From CALBRZ01 sp964511065 (GTDB lineage Bacteria > Planctomycetota > Planctomycetia > Pirellulales > S012-138), in contig CAZEEG010000021.1 of the NCBI GenBank assembly GCA_964511065.1, forward strand, positions 1 to 60,712: DNA of 60,712 nt, read 5' to 3'. A model generated the notes under the pieces. That model worked only from the letters and a program-made list of their open reading frames with translations. It was not told where the DNA came from and ran no database searches. This document shows positions 10,401-17,387 of this stretch, piece by piece. The translations under genes and the position numbers were made by a program. Position 1 is the stretch's first letter; every line of letters starts with the position of its first letter.

Positions 10401-12065
10401 GCGGAAGCCCGCAATCAAATCCGCCAGGCGAAAGCGGAACTTGCCCGCGAAACTGCCGCGCAACTCGCCCAGGATGCAGGCGCTGCCCAGCAATTGGCCC
10501 AGGCCGCTGCGAACGTCGATCCGGCCGCGGCTGCCGCGTTGCGGCAAGCCCAGCGAGCCGCCCAAAAGGGCGCGGCCGCTCAGGGTGAGCCAAGCGAGGG
10601 TATGCCCCAGGGTGCCCAAGACAGGCCGGCAACAGCCCAAGGCGGCAAGCCCGAGGCGGGCGAACCCCAGCAGGCAGGTGGTCAACCAGCTCAGGGTGGA
10701 AAGCCCATGGAGCCAGCCAATCAGCCTGCCGGCCAGCCGGGCACGCCGAGCAAGCCGGCTGACGATGCCGCCCGCGTCGCCCAAGCCCAGCAGCAAACCA
10801 TGGATGCCGTCCAGCGGGCGACAGCCAATCTGCACGCCCGGGAGCAACGGATTCGGCAAGACCAGGCGATTGCGGAAGCGCTCGCCCGGCTTGCCAAGGA
10901 ACAGCAGAAGGCCGCCGACCAGATTGATCAAGGGCGGCAAAAGCTGGAAGAGTTAACGCAGGCGGCATCCCAAGATCCGCCCCCCGCTTCGGACACGCCG
11001 GCAGGTCAGAACCAGACGGTGCCGCCGGGCGCCCAGGCCCAGCAAGGCAAACCCCAGTCGCCTGGCAAGCCCGATCCTGCGGCCGCTCGTGCCGCGGCCA
11101 AGCCGCAACAGCAGGCGGCCCAGCAGTTGGCCCAGGCGGTGCAGCAGTTCGCGCAGAACGTACAGGCTACAGGACAGGGCGCCGAGCAGATTTCAGGGCA
11201 GCGAGAGGTGGCCAACCCGCCGATCCGCGAAGCGCTGGAGATTGCCAGCCGTCTTGCCCCATTGATGCCGCCGGGCCAGGACACACCACCCGAGCAGCAA
11301 ATGGCCCAAGGCGAGCCGCCACAGGGTCAGCCCATGGCCAACGGCGACACGCCACAACAAGGCACCCCCGGCCAGGCGCCGGGTCAGTCTGAGGCCCAAG
11401 CCGCGGCCGCAGGGCAAAATCCCGGCGGTCAAACGCCGGGCGAGGGAACTCCGAGTGCCCGGCAAACGGCCGGCGCATCCTCCCCGCAGGGTCAAGCAGG
11501 AGAGGGCCAGCCCGCCCAGCCTGGTCAATCAGGTCAGGCCACGGCACAGGCCCCGCAGGGTAGCAATGCTGGCCAGATGGCAGCGATGGGTTCGCAGTTT
11601 GTCCCCTCGTCGCCACAAGTCACTGCCCAGATGATGGCCGGGCCGCAGGCCATGCAGCAGATCAGCGAATTGATGGCGGCTGCTTCCAACGCCGGCCAGC
11701 CTCCGGGGCAATCGGCCCAGGCCGGGGAGTCGTCCCAATCGTCCGGCAGTGAAAGTTCCGCCGAGGGCCAGACCGCGCAGACTTCGTCTTCGTCGCAAGG
11801 TGGCAACACCCGCAGCGGATCCGAATCGGAGAATGCCGAGCGCCAGGAAGGTGAGCTGCAAGCCTCAAACCAGGGCCGCGACGGCACCGACAACCGCGCC
11901 CCCGATGGCCAGGCGGCGGATGTCGCCGCTCGCCAGTATGAGCAACCACCCTGGTTTGCCAGGCTGCCGGCGGAACTCCGCGACGCCATGCAGGTGGAGA
12001 TGCAGCGCCGTCCGCCGCGGGCGTACGAAGAACGCCTCCGCCGCTACTTCCAGAGCATTGACTAA
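7443..12065 (+). CDS. Giant secreted Ala/Gln-rich coiled-coil protein
   Basis: 1540-residue protein. A basic N-terminus and hydrophobic stretch (about residues 33-51) ending in VTAADT look like a Sec signal peptide. Residues about 55-1050 are almost entirely heptad-like helix, very rich in Ala, Gln, Glu, Lys and Arg. Residues about 1050-1490 change to Gly/Gln/Pro/Ala-rich low complexity. The last ~40 residues are again ordered, with PPWFARLP...YEERLRRYF, the short C-terminal block that typically ends DUF4175-like proteins. Its ATG overlaps the stop of the preceding gene. Family knowledge suggests this is the helical half of a DUF4175-like pair. It may form an elongated periplasmic rod. No catalytic motif is seen. 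Confidence 0.78.
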   Translation: MTSKLTLRSRWRSHSRKFVGLACCASWRKLAAAMVLTACATLLAVPQSVTAADTGDLNTLRSKQQSQQRARVMARELVSGILDVQLQKLEENGLTDRQIYRDIRSMQQNIDGLIEAEMRQVVDLLLQAQTADTADRDRLFVSARETIRQIVVRLAVERHNLQRRLKTAALAAQVKQLIAMQDVIVRVTESLPEQPQLRREALALKTTQDERDVRVLYLQLEAMLEEVSGWGGRVGAGAADGLRILKAAQVNQHLGQAIAGLESADFSGSLEHQQAVLRGLRLLLEKVEETQGLINSDREALLELVRELTRRQQALRQETANRELPADADKAAAEVRPLVDEQLAIHKNLMRLQEALHASPAVQPLVENAQQAAYEATGQIFDQKLDEAAQEQQTVLGNLAAIEEALQTAADDENADKTAEEYRKLVDDLKAARGDLSKARESQDKAARQVSEDKPAEAKASEEQAAEQVRKAGEERKLPAIVKSRLAEAEAAAAEAAQKLQDAEAAEREKAAAVEAADESLRRAESEVEAALADAKRRALAVEIGELGRAMESLERAAATERQVARETAQLAQADPPKPQAAADSAKDAKPSASEPSSESPEKSKPGEPKPAEDGKANAEDSGEMNPAGLRAAKARQLASEQEDVNHIAKKVAKGVKATAPEAAKTLEEAAPGGQEVQKQLEQMAAVAKDQHDPKQQAAAAKASSQAADTAQKLSKAAGQLRDRLEKASQELADLSREQLKAVEAVREKVEQALPAKPEGLAERLQRLQQAEEKVAQAQIEQQRAAGKPAAAAARELAEQIAEARQQQQMADQAAEDMAAGRTPAADATARQQQAAERAAAAAEQAAARPQARQAMVEGRRDPLRDALARAQQSASEAAQATLDGNRTAASAARNDAAEALAEAEAHARREAAQAAESPGGEPDVQAQARATKAAEEAARLASGDAPQAARQLAEAKESSAKAEQAALQNDRKAATEAQQASEQHLAEARNQIRQAKAELARETAAQLAQDAGAAQQLAQAAANVDPAAAAALRQAQRAAQKGAAAQGEPSEGMPQGAQDRPATAQGGKPEAGEPQQAGGQPAQGGKPMEPANQPAGQPGTPSKPADDAARVAQAQQQTMDAVQRATANLHAREQRIRQDQAIAEALARLAKEQQKAADQIDQGRQKLEELTQAASQDPPPASDTPAGQNQTVPPGAQAQQGKPQSPGKPDPAAARAAAKPQQQAAQQLAQAVQQFAQNVQATGQGAEQISGQREVANPPIREALEIASRLAPLMPPGQDTPPEQQMAQGEPPQGQPMANGDTPQQGTPGQAPGQSEAQAAAAGQNPGGQTPGEGTPSARQTAGASSPQGQAGEGQPAQPGQSGQATAQAPQGSNAGQMAAMGSQFVPSSPQVTAQMMAGPQAMQQISELMAAASNAGQPPGQSAQAGESSQSSGSESSAEGQTAQTSSSSQGGNTRSGSESENAERQEGELQASNQGRDGTDNRAPDGQAADVAARQYEQPPWFARLPAELRDAMQVEMQRRPPRAYEERLRRYFQSID

Positions 12066-12171
12066 GACTGCCGATTTTCAATCGTTGACTAAATCCGTTC
12101 CGCGCGTGGCACCAGTTGGTAGGGTGATCCCCTTGACGCTGTTGCCACGCCGCCAGCGCCTCAGAGATTCC

Positions 12172-13203
12172 ATGAACGACGCTCAAACTTCGCCCGACGA
12201 TATCGCCGCGGTCGCCCGCTGTGAAGAAGCTTTCAATACCATCCGCGACGAACTGGCCAAGGTCATCGTCGGCCAGAACGAGGTGATCGAACAGGTGTTG
12301 ATCGCCATCTTCGCCCGGGGGCATGCTTTGCTGGAAGGCGTGCCGGGCCTGGCCAAGACGCTGCTGGTCAGTTCGCTGGCCCAATCGCTGCATCTATCGT
12401 TCAAGCGGATTCAGTTCACGCCCGACCTGATGCCCAGCGATGTGACAGGCACCGAGGTGATTCAGGAAAACCTGGAGTCGGGCGGGCGCGAGTACAAGTT
12501 TCTTCCCGGCCCGCTGTTTGCCAACATGATCCTGGCCGACGAGATCAACCGTACGCCCCCCAAGACGCAGGCCGCCATGCTCGAGGCCATGCAAGAGCGG
12601 CAAGTGTCGGCGGGCGGCAAGGTTCATGGGCTGCCGGCCCCGTTCTTCGTGCTGGCCACGCAGAATCCGCTCGAACAGGAAGGCACCTACCCGCTCCCTG
12701 AGGCGCAGCTCGACCGCTTCCTGCTGTACATCAAGGTGGGCTATCCCGAGGGCGCTGAAGAATGGGAGATCGCCCGCCGCGTAACAACCGGGCAGATGGG
12801 AACCATCGAGCCGGTGGTGTCGGGCGAGCAGATCATCGAATTTCAGAAGCTGGTGACGCGGGTGCCGGTTGCCGACCAGGTGCTGGGTTACGCCTGGGCG
12901 CTGGTCCGCGCCAGCCGGCCCGGCACCCCGGAAGCGCCTGAGTTCGTCAACCGCTGGGTGAGTTGGGGGGCCGGGCCACGTGGCCTGCTAACGCTGGTCA
13001 CCTGTGCCAAGGCCCGGGCAATTCTGTACGGCCGCTACCATGCCACGGTGGGCGACGTGCAAGCCGTGGCGCGGCCCGCCCTGCGGCACCGCATTGCCGG
13101 TAACTTTGCCGCCCAGGCCGCTGGGGTAGGCAGTGAGCAACTGATCGACATGCTGATGGAGGCGGTCCCGGCCGACCGCAAGTACGAAGCCCCGGCCGCT
13201 TAA
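12172..13203 (+). CDS. MoxR family AAA+ ATPase
   Basis: 343-residue AAA+ ATPase, the normal length for MoxR proteins. The start is the ATG at 12172 (MNDAQTS); upstream in-frame sequence overlaps the coiled-coil gene and does not look like MoxR. Motifs in order: IVGQ, Walker A variant GVPGLAKT, DLMPSDVTG, Walker B LADEINR, sensor ATQNP, and the GTYPLPEAQLDRF block that defines MoxR proteins. It is a cytoplasmic chaperone-like ATPase that typically acts on VWA proteins, and here it sits between the BatA/VWA genes and a DUF58 gene. It is the last but one gene of the unit; the 106-base gap upstream shows no clear terminator. Confidence 0.95.
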   Translation: MNDAQTSPDDIAAVARCEEAFNTIRDELAKVIVGQNEVIEQVLIAIFARGHALLEGVPGLAKTLLVSSLAQSLHLSFKRIQFTPDLMPSDVTGTEVIQENLESGGREYKFLPGPLFANMILADEINRTPPKTQAAMLEAMQERQVSAGGKVHGLPAPFFVLATQNPLEQEGTYPLPEAQLDRFLLYIKVGYPEGAEEWEIARRVTTGQMGTIEPVVSGEQIIEFQKLVTRVPVADQVLGYAWALVRASRPGTPEAPEFVNRWVSWGAGPRGLLTLVTCAKARAILYGRYHATVGDVQAVARPALRHRIAGNFAAQAAGVGSEQLIDMLMEAVPADRKYEAPAA

Positions 13204-13291
13204 TCTCACCCGGCACGGCTAATTGCCGCGCAGTTGCTCCATTCCACTGACAGATAGACCGTCGCCCCACTCTGCCCCCGATCGGCCTGCC

Positions 13292-14200
13292 ATGACTGCC
13301 AGCGTCCTCGCTCGCTATCTCGATCCCGATGTCTTGAGCCATCTTGCCCAGCGCAAGATTGAGCCGCGAGGGCTGGTGTTGGGGAACCTGGCGGGCGGCC
13401 ACAAGTCGCCGCTCTCGGGCTTTGCCGTCGAATTCGCGGGTCACCGCGAATACGTCTGGGGCGATGATCCCAAGCATATCGACTGGCGGTTGTACTTCAC
13501 GCGCGACAAGTACTTCATCAAGCAGTACGAGATGGAGACGAACTTCGTCTGCCACATGGTGCTCGATGTCAGTGCTTCCATGCGTTACGGAGAGGACGCC
13601 CAGCAGAAACTGCACTACGCGGCGCAAATGGCCACCATGCTGGGGTACTCGATCGTTCGCCAGAGCGATAAGGTTTCACTGGCCACGTTCGACGAAAACG
13701 TGCAGGGCTTCGTACCGCCCAGCAATTCCATGGCCCAGGTCGTGCGCATGACTAGCCACCTGGACAGTATCGAACCGGTGCAAAAGACACGGATGGCCGA
13801 ATGCCTGGCAGAACTGGCCGGGCGGATGGGACGCCGCGAAATCGTGATGATTTTCAGCGACTTCTTCACCGATCTCGACGAACTGGAAACGGCCCTGCAA
13901 CTGATGCGCTACCACCGGCACGAAGTCGTGCTGTTCCACGTGATGCACCACGACGAACTGTTCTTTGAATTCGACGGGATGGTGAAGTTTTTAGGGCTGG
14001 AAGTCGACGAACAGTTCCTGACACAACCTTCCGATGTCCGCCGCGCTTACCTGGAAGAACTCCAGCGGTTCCAAACGGCGTTTGAAGAACTGTGCCACCG
14101 CAACCGCATCGAGCGGGTCCTGGTCGACACCCGGCGCAACATGGGCGAGGTATTCCTCGACTACCTGAACCAGCGGGCCATGCAGCGAAACATCCGGTAA
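13292..14200 (+). CDS. DUF58 domain protein (VWA-like)
   Basis: 302-residue soluble DUF58 protein starting at ATG 13292 (MTASVLARY), which removes a Pro/Ser-rich leader that has no family counterpart. It contains the DUF58 core block with YVWGDDPKHIDWR and a following VWA-like domain whose MIDAS D-x-S-x-S is intact (DVSAS, near residue 95). Family knowledge: DUF58 proteins are encoded next to MoxR ATPases and are thought to be their partners or adaptors. It is the last gene of the cluster. In many bacteria the order is MoxR, DUF58, BatA; here MoxR and DUF58 come after the BatA proteins. Confidence 0.93.
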   Translation: MTASVLARYLDPDVLSHLAQRKIEPRGLVLGNLAGGHKSPLSGFAVEFAGHREYVWGDDPKHIDWRLYFTRDKYFIKQYEMETNFVCHMVLDVSASMRYGEDAQQKLHYAAQMATMLGYSIVRQSDKVSLATFDENVQGFVPPSNSMAQVVRMTSHLDSIEPVQKTRMAECLAELAGRMGRREIVMIFSDFFTDLDELETALQLMRYHRHEVVLFHVMHHDELFFEFDGMVKFLGLEVDEQFLTQPSDVRRAYLEELQRFQTAFEELCHRNRIERVLVDTRRNMGEVFLDYLNQRAMQRNIR

Positions 14201-14489
14201 CGCCACACCGCCGCAACGCCCGGCTGTCAAGCGGCAGGGTGCCGACGCCTGTCACCTGGCACGCGACGAAGCTTAATGGTCGCGTGCAAGCAACCACGCG
14301 ACGCTCCTAATCAGGCCACACCAGCGTCGCCCTCACGCGGCAGCAGCGTGCGGACAACCATGCCTGACGGGCCGAATTTCCGAAATTGCGAACTGCGTCC
14401 ACATGCAGGCAGGTGCTCGGTAACAAGCTCGTCGTCCAGCACTTGTTGACTCCGGTGGTTCGGATGCCATTCAACCGTAGGACGAAGGC
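14201..14489. other. Gap between convergent units, no gene seen
   Basis: About 290 bases separate the DUF58 stop (plus strand) from the stop of the small propeptide-like gene (minus strand), so two transcription units converge here. No open frame with coding character and no strong stem followed by a T-run was recognised. Termination may be Rho-dependent, or the signals may be too weak to see. Confidence 0.5.
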
Positions 14490-14732
14490 TCAGATTGCGC
14501 GCATTTCTTCGTCCGGATTAATGTTGGCGACCCCCTCGACCTGGGTGAGGGCCGCTACTTGGCCACGTGTGGCTCGACCGGTGATGATACCGATCGTTGG
14601 CAGTACTTTGTCAACCTGCATGCCTTTTTGGCGCAGGTTGTCGGCAACTTGTCCGATCGATTTCAAGTGGCTATCGTGGACCGCCACGACGATACGTTCC
14701 GAATCGGATGTGCTCACAGAAGTGAACTCCAT
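14490..14732 (-). CDS. Free-standing I9-propeptide-like small protein
   Basis: 80-residue protein starting at ATG 14732 (MEFTSVS). A GTG 45 bases upstream would add 15 residues. The chain alternates beta and helix (ERIVVAVHD, a helix with VADNLRQKG, MQVDKVLPTIGIITG, a helix with VAALTQ, VEGVANI), the pattern of the inhibitor I9/propeptide fold of subtilisins. Similar short proteins are often annotated as 'ketohydroxyglutarate aldolase', for which I see no basis here. It lies directly downstream of the subtilisin-like protease on the same strand, so a trans-acting inhibitor or folding chaperone is inferred. No signal peptide is seen. A 10-bp inverted repeat ends five bases before the ATG. Confidence 0.6.
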   Translation of the reverse strand: MEFTSVSTSDSERIVVAVHDSHLKSIGQVADNLRQKGMQVDKVLPTIGIITGRATRGQVAALTQVEGVANINPDEEMRAI

Positions 14733-14737
14733 GGTAA

Positions 14738-14765
14738 TGTTTCGCACCACATTCTGTGCGAAACA
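14738..14765 (-). promoter_or_regulatory. 10-bp inverted repeat at start of I9-like gene
   Basis: Perfect 10-bp arms (TGTTTCGCAC and GTGCGAAACA) flank an 8-base loop and end five bases before the ATG at 14732, where a ribosome binding site would lie. No Shine-Dalgarno sequence is otherwise visible. It could be a hairpin controlling translation or an operator. If the GTG at 14777 is the real start, it lies inside the coding region. Confidence 0.55.
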
Positions 14766-14810
14766 GCACGATGCCACGCGTATCGGATATCATTTCACAT
14801 GGTAAACGGG

Positions 14811-14828
14811 ACGGACATCCGTGTCCGT
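14811..14828 (-). promoter_or_regulatory. 7-bp stem, 4-base loop, after the protease stop
   Basis: Perfect arms ACGGACA/TGTCCGT with a CGGA loop on the minus strand, about 40 bases after the protease stop at 14871. No T-run follows, so it is not a classical terminator. It may stabilise the upstream mRNA end or reduce read-through into the I9-like gene. Confidence 0.4.
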
Positions 14829-14870
14829 TCATGAGAATTTGCCAGCCAACACCGAGAACTTACGGTTCAA

Positions 14871-16118
14871 TTACGGTGTTTGCACCAATCCGGCCCCGGC
14901 GTGCGAGGCGGGAATGTCCAAACGCCGGGCGCGGGAGGTTATGAGCTGCCAGAGTTGCCAGCCCCGGGCCCGATAGGCCTCGGCGTACAATGCGGCCGTA
15001 CCGGCAACGTGCGGCGTTGCCATACTGGTCCCATTGAACGTTGCATACCGGCCCATGTCCAACGGGACAGAAGAGTAGACGGCAATTCCTGGGCCAACCA
15101 GATCGACGTTGGCTCCCGGAGCAGGTCCGGACGGACTGGAAAACCACGCCATGTCGAGGCGGGAATCGACGGCGCCGACGGCCATGACCGAAGGGCTGTT
15201 GGCTGGCTGCCCGACGGTGCCCGGTCCATGATTTCCTGCCGCCGCAATGATCAGACAGCCGTGATTCAGTGCGCGTTGACCAGCCAACTCGTAGTCCATT
15301 GACGATGTCGGAACTTGATTGCCAAGTGACATGGAAATCACGTGGCATTCATTGGCCACTGCCCACTCGATGCCTTGCAAGATGTCGGAATGGTAGCCCG
15401 TGCCGCTGTCGTTGAGAACCTTGCCCGCGTAGATGTCGGACTCGTAAGCGACTCCATACCTTCGCCCGTTTTGGTCTTTGTAACCGCAGGCGGTGCCGAT
15501 GCAGTGGGTTCCGTGCCCGTTTCCGTCGTGCGCGGTGGGGGTTCCGACGAACGATTCGGCAACAATCCGCCGCCCGACGAAGTCCGGATGGCTCAAGTCG
15601 ATGCCGGTATCGAGTACGGCGATTCGAATGTTTGCCCCCGTGTAATGTGAATTGACGGCGCCGATTGCCTTGAGGCCCCAGGTGGAAATGGCATCGTCGA
15701 CATAAGCGTCGGCAATACCGGTTCGAACGCGAGGTCTCTCGGAAATCTTTTCTACGAGTTCATTGACGGCGTCGCGGTATCCCCGGAAATAGTCGACCAC
15801 GGTCGGTTCCTTTTCCTGCAGGGCATAGACGACTCCATCAGGTTCGACCGCCAGGATGGCCGGGTCCTTCTGCAGCCTGGCGCGTTGGTCCGCATCGCAG
15901 GCCACGATAGCCATGCCAAGATGAGGAAGCAGGATTGCCTGGTTGGACTCGGGGCGGCCATGCTCTGGAGACCGTACGATTTCCTGCACGCCCACGGCGG
16001 CTTTCAATGCCGACATGCCGGAGTCGGCCTCTCCTTCCCGAAACGTGACGATGCAACGGCGCGACAGATGACCGTTGCGGGACCCCATCGGGATAGGAAA
16101 ACTGGGTTGTTCGGTCAT
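14871..16118 (-). CDS. Subtilisin-like (S8) serine protease
   Basis: 415-residue subtilase with a complete catalytic triad: Asp170 in AVLDTGID, His202 in GHGTHC and Ser365 in NGTSMATPH. The oxyanion-hole region AAAGNHG is also present. Residues about 20-100 alternate strand and helix and end in a VEPDGVVYAL segment typical of an I9 propeptide, so this enzyme has its own prodomain. No Sec signal peptide or membrane helix is visible, so action in the cytoplasm or export by another route is possible. It starts at ATG 16118 with AAAGGG about ten bases upstream. It lies between an unknown 138-residue gene and a second I9-like gene on the same strand. The substrate is unknown; neighbouring small beta-rich proteins and kinase ectodomains are candidates by context only. 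Confidence 0.9.
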   Translation of the reverse strand: MTEQPSFPIPMGSRNGHLSRRCIVTFREGEADSGMSALKAAVGVQEIVRSPEHGRPESNQAILLPHLGMAIVACDADQRARLQKDPAILAVEPDGVVYALQEKEPTVVDYFRGYRDAVNELVEKISERPRVRTGIADAYVDDAISTWGLKAIGAVNSHYTGANIRIAVLDTGIDLSHPDFVGRRIVAESFVGTPTAHDGNGHGTHCIGTACGYKDQNGRRYGVAYESDIYAGKVLNDSGTGYHSDILQGIEWAVANECHVISMSLGNQVPTSSMDYELAGQRALNHGCLIIAAAGNHGPGTVGQPANSPSVMAVGAVDSRLDMAWFSSPSGPAPGANVDLVGPGIAVYSSVPLDMGRYATFNGTSMATPHVAGTAALYAEAYRARGWQLWQLITSRARRLDIPASHAGAGLVQTP

Positions 16119-16147
16119 TACTGTAAAACCCTTTCAAAGGAAATTAG

Positions 16148-16184
16148 GATATTGCGAAGTTGTTCGCTACAAGGACGCAATATC
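16148..16184 (-). promoter_or_regulatory. 9-bp inverted repeat between unknown gene and protease
   Basis: Perfect arms GATATTGCG and CGCAATATC flank a 19-base loop, almost filling the 64-base gap between the stop of the 138-residue gene and the protease start. It is AT-richer than its surroundings. It could be an operator or an mRNA-processing hairpin that separates expression of the two genes. Confidence 0.5.
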
Positions 16185-16599
16185 AATTGAAAAAAAGGAC
16201 CGTCACATTCACGGAAATACTCACGGCGTCGTCGGCATTCGAATCCGTCAATCGAACACCGCAAACAATGTTGTTGCCCCGCAGTCCGGCGCGGGCGACC
16301 AGTTCGCCAAGAGGCCGTTCGGTCAAAGTGTTGGTGCCGGCCCGTACAAACGCATATTGGAGGGTGTTCAACATCACCACGAAGCCTGCTCCGGGCGGAC
16401 GGTCCACAGCAACCGTCTTCTCTTCGTAATCACCGTTGCGGCGTTCGAAGTGAAACGTGTGCCCGGCGACTCGAATGACGGAATTGACGTCGACCGAGGA
16501 AGCCATCGCCTGTCCGTCGGTAATGCGGCCCGCTGGAGCGGAGAATACGGTCAGGTCGTCGCCACCAGCACTGAATCGAGTCATCTCTGCGGTACTCAT
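16183..16599 (-). CDS. Unknown 138-residue beta-rich protein
   Basis: Unrecognised protein. It starts at ATG 16599 with GAGGG at good spacing on the minus strand. It has no signal peptide, membrane helix or Cys pair. The sequence is dominated by short hydrophobic strands (VIRVAGHTFHF, GFVVMLNTLQYAFV, NIVCGVRL, VSISVNVTVLFF) with Gly/Asp turns, as in a beta-sandwich. It is the first gene of the minus arm and diverges from the sigma-factor gene across about 200 bases. Nothing points to an enzymatic activity. It may be a substrate, sensor or structural product of the protease-kinase cluster, which is inference from position. Confidence 0.6.
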   Translation of the reverse strand: MSTAEMTRFSAGGDDLTVFSAPAGRITDGQAMASSVDVNSVIRVAGHTFHFERRNGDYEEKTVAVDRPPGAGFVVMLNTLQYAFVRAGTNTLTERPLGELVARAGLRGNNIVCGVRLTDSNADDAVSISVNVTVLFFN

Positions 16600-16799
16600 A
16601 AATTGCCCTCAAGAAAAGGAGAAACCGTGGCTGTCGCGCGCAAAGCTAGAACCGCCATCCCGGTTCATCTAGACTGGTTCGCAAACGACACGCAGGGATA
16701 CTGCAATGCAGATGGTAAGTCGCACGAAAAGGCCGACATGCGTGCCAGCGAATTTCTCAAGATTCCGAATGAGGTTGAAGATGCCCGGGGAGACGGTCC
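16600..16799. promoter_or_regulatory. Divergent intergenic region of protease/kinase cluster
   Basis: 200 bases between the two diverging arms, so promoters for both should lie here. A GAGGG ribosome binding site precedes the minus-strand ATG. I could not assign -35/-10 pairs with confidence. If the sigma factor encoded just to the right is autoregulatory, its recognition sequence should be found here. Confidence 0.5.
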
Positions 16800-17387
16800 A
16801 TGTCGGATGACGACGTAACCTTGTGGATCAAGGAGGCACGACAAGGAGATCAAGACGCTGCCAAAAAAATTTGGGTCCGGTACGTACACCAACTTTTGAA
16901 GGTTGCCCGGGCCCGTTGGAAGAACATGCCGCGGCGGACCGTCGATGAGGATGATGTGGTCCAAAGTGCGATGAAGAGCTTCTTCCGCCATCTGAGCGGC
17001 AATTTGCTGGGCGTTGAGAATCGGGATGAGCTGTGGCGCGTACTGGTTACCATTACCCATCGGAAGGTCATCGCTACACAGCGGCGCCAGTTCGCGCAAA
17101 AGCGAGGCGGCGGGCTGATTGGATCGACGGAGCAGGAAGTTATGGACATCAATCACCTGGTGAGCGCCGAACCTTCGCCAGAGTTTGCCGTGTTGGTGGC
17201 CGAGGAATGTGCCTGCCGGATGGAATCGTTGTCAAAAGTGGACGTAACCTTGGTCAATGTGGCACAACTTAAGCTGGAAGGTTATACCAACGAAGAGATT
17301 GCCCAACGGCTCTCGCGTACGAAACGATCGGTGGAACGGAAGCTCGATCGCATCCGCAGTATCTGGTCCGAGGATCGAGAAGCATGA
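16800..17387 (+). CDS. ECF sigma factor, planctomycete type
   Basis: 195-residue ECF-like RNA polymerase sigma factor. Region 2 contains the DEDDVVQSAMKSFFR block and an LWRVLVTITHRKV segment. Region 4 ends with an HTH that reads as YTNEEIAQRLSRTKRSVERKL. It starts at ATG 16800. Its TGA overlaps the ATG of the downstream kinase (ATGA at 17384-17387), so the two are translationally coupled. Families of this kind in planctomycetes typically sit next to Ser/Thr kinases rather than classical anti-sigma factors, and phosphorylation by the partner kinase is the likely switch (established pattern for such pairs; inferred here). Confidence 0.9.
   Translation: MSDDDVTLWIKEARQGDQDAAKKIWVRYVHQLLKVARARWKNMPRRTVDEDDVVQSAMKSFFRHLSGNLLGVENRDELWRVLVTITHRKVIATQRRQFAQKRGGGLIGSTEQEVMDINHLVSAEPSPEFAVLVAEECACRMESLSKVDVTLVNVAQLKLEGYTNEEIAQRLSRTKRSVERKLDRIRSIWSEDREA

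Noticed and set aside
12066..12171. Small gene or terminator between coiled-coil and MoxR genes
   Set aside because: No start with a ribosome site and no stem followed by T-run is visible in this short gap.
14733..14777. GTG start for the I9-like protein
   Set aside because: It would place the 10-bp hairpin inside the coding region and has no Shine-Dalgarno sequence. The ATG at 14732 is preferred, without certainty.
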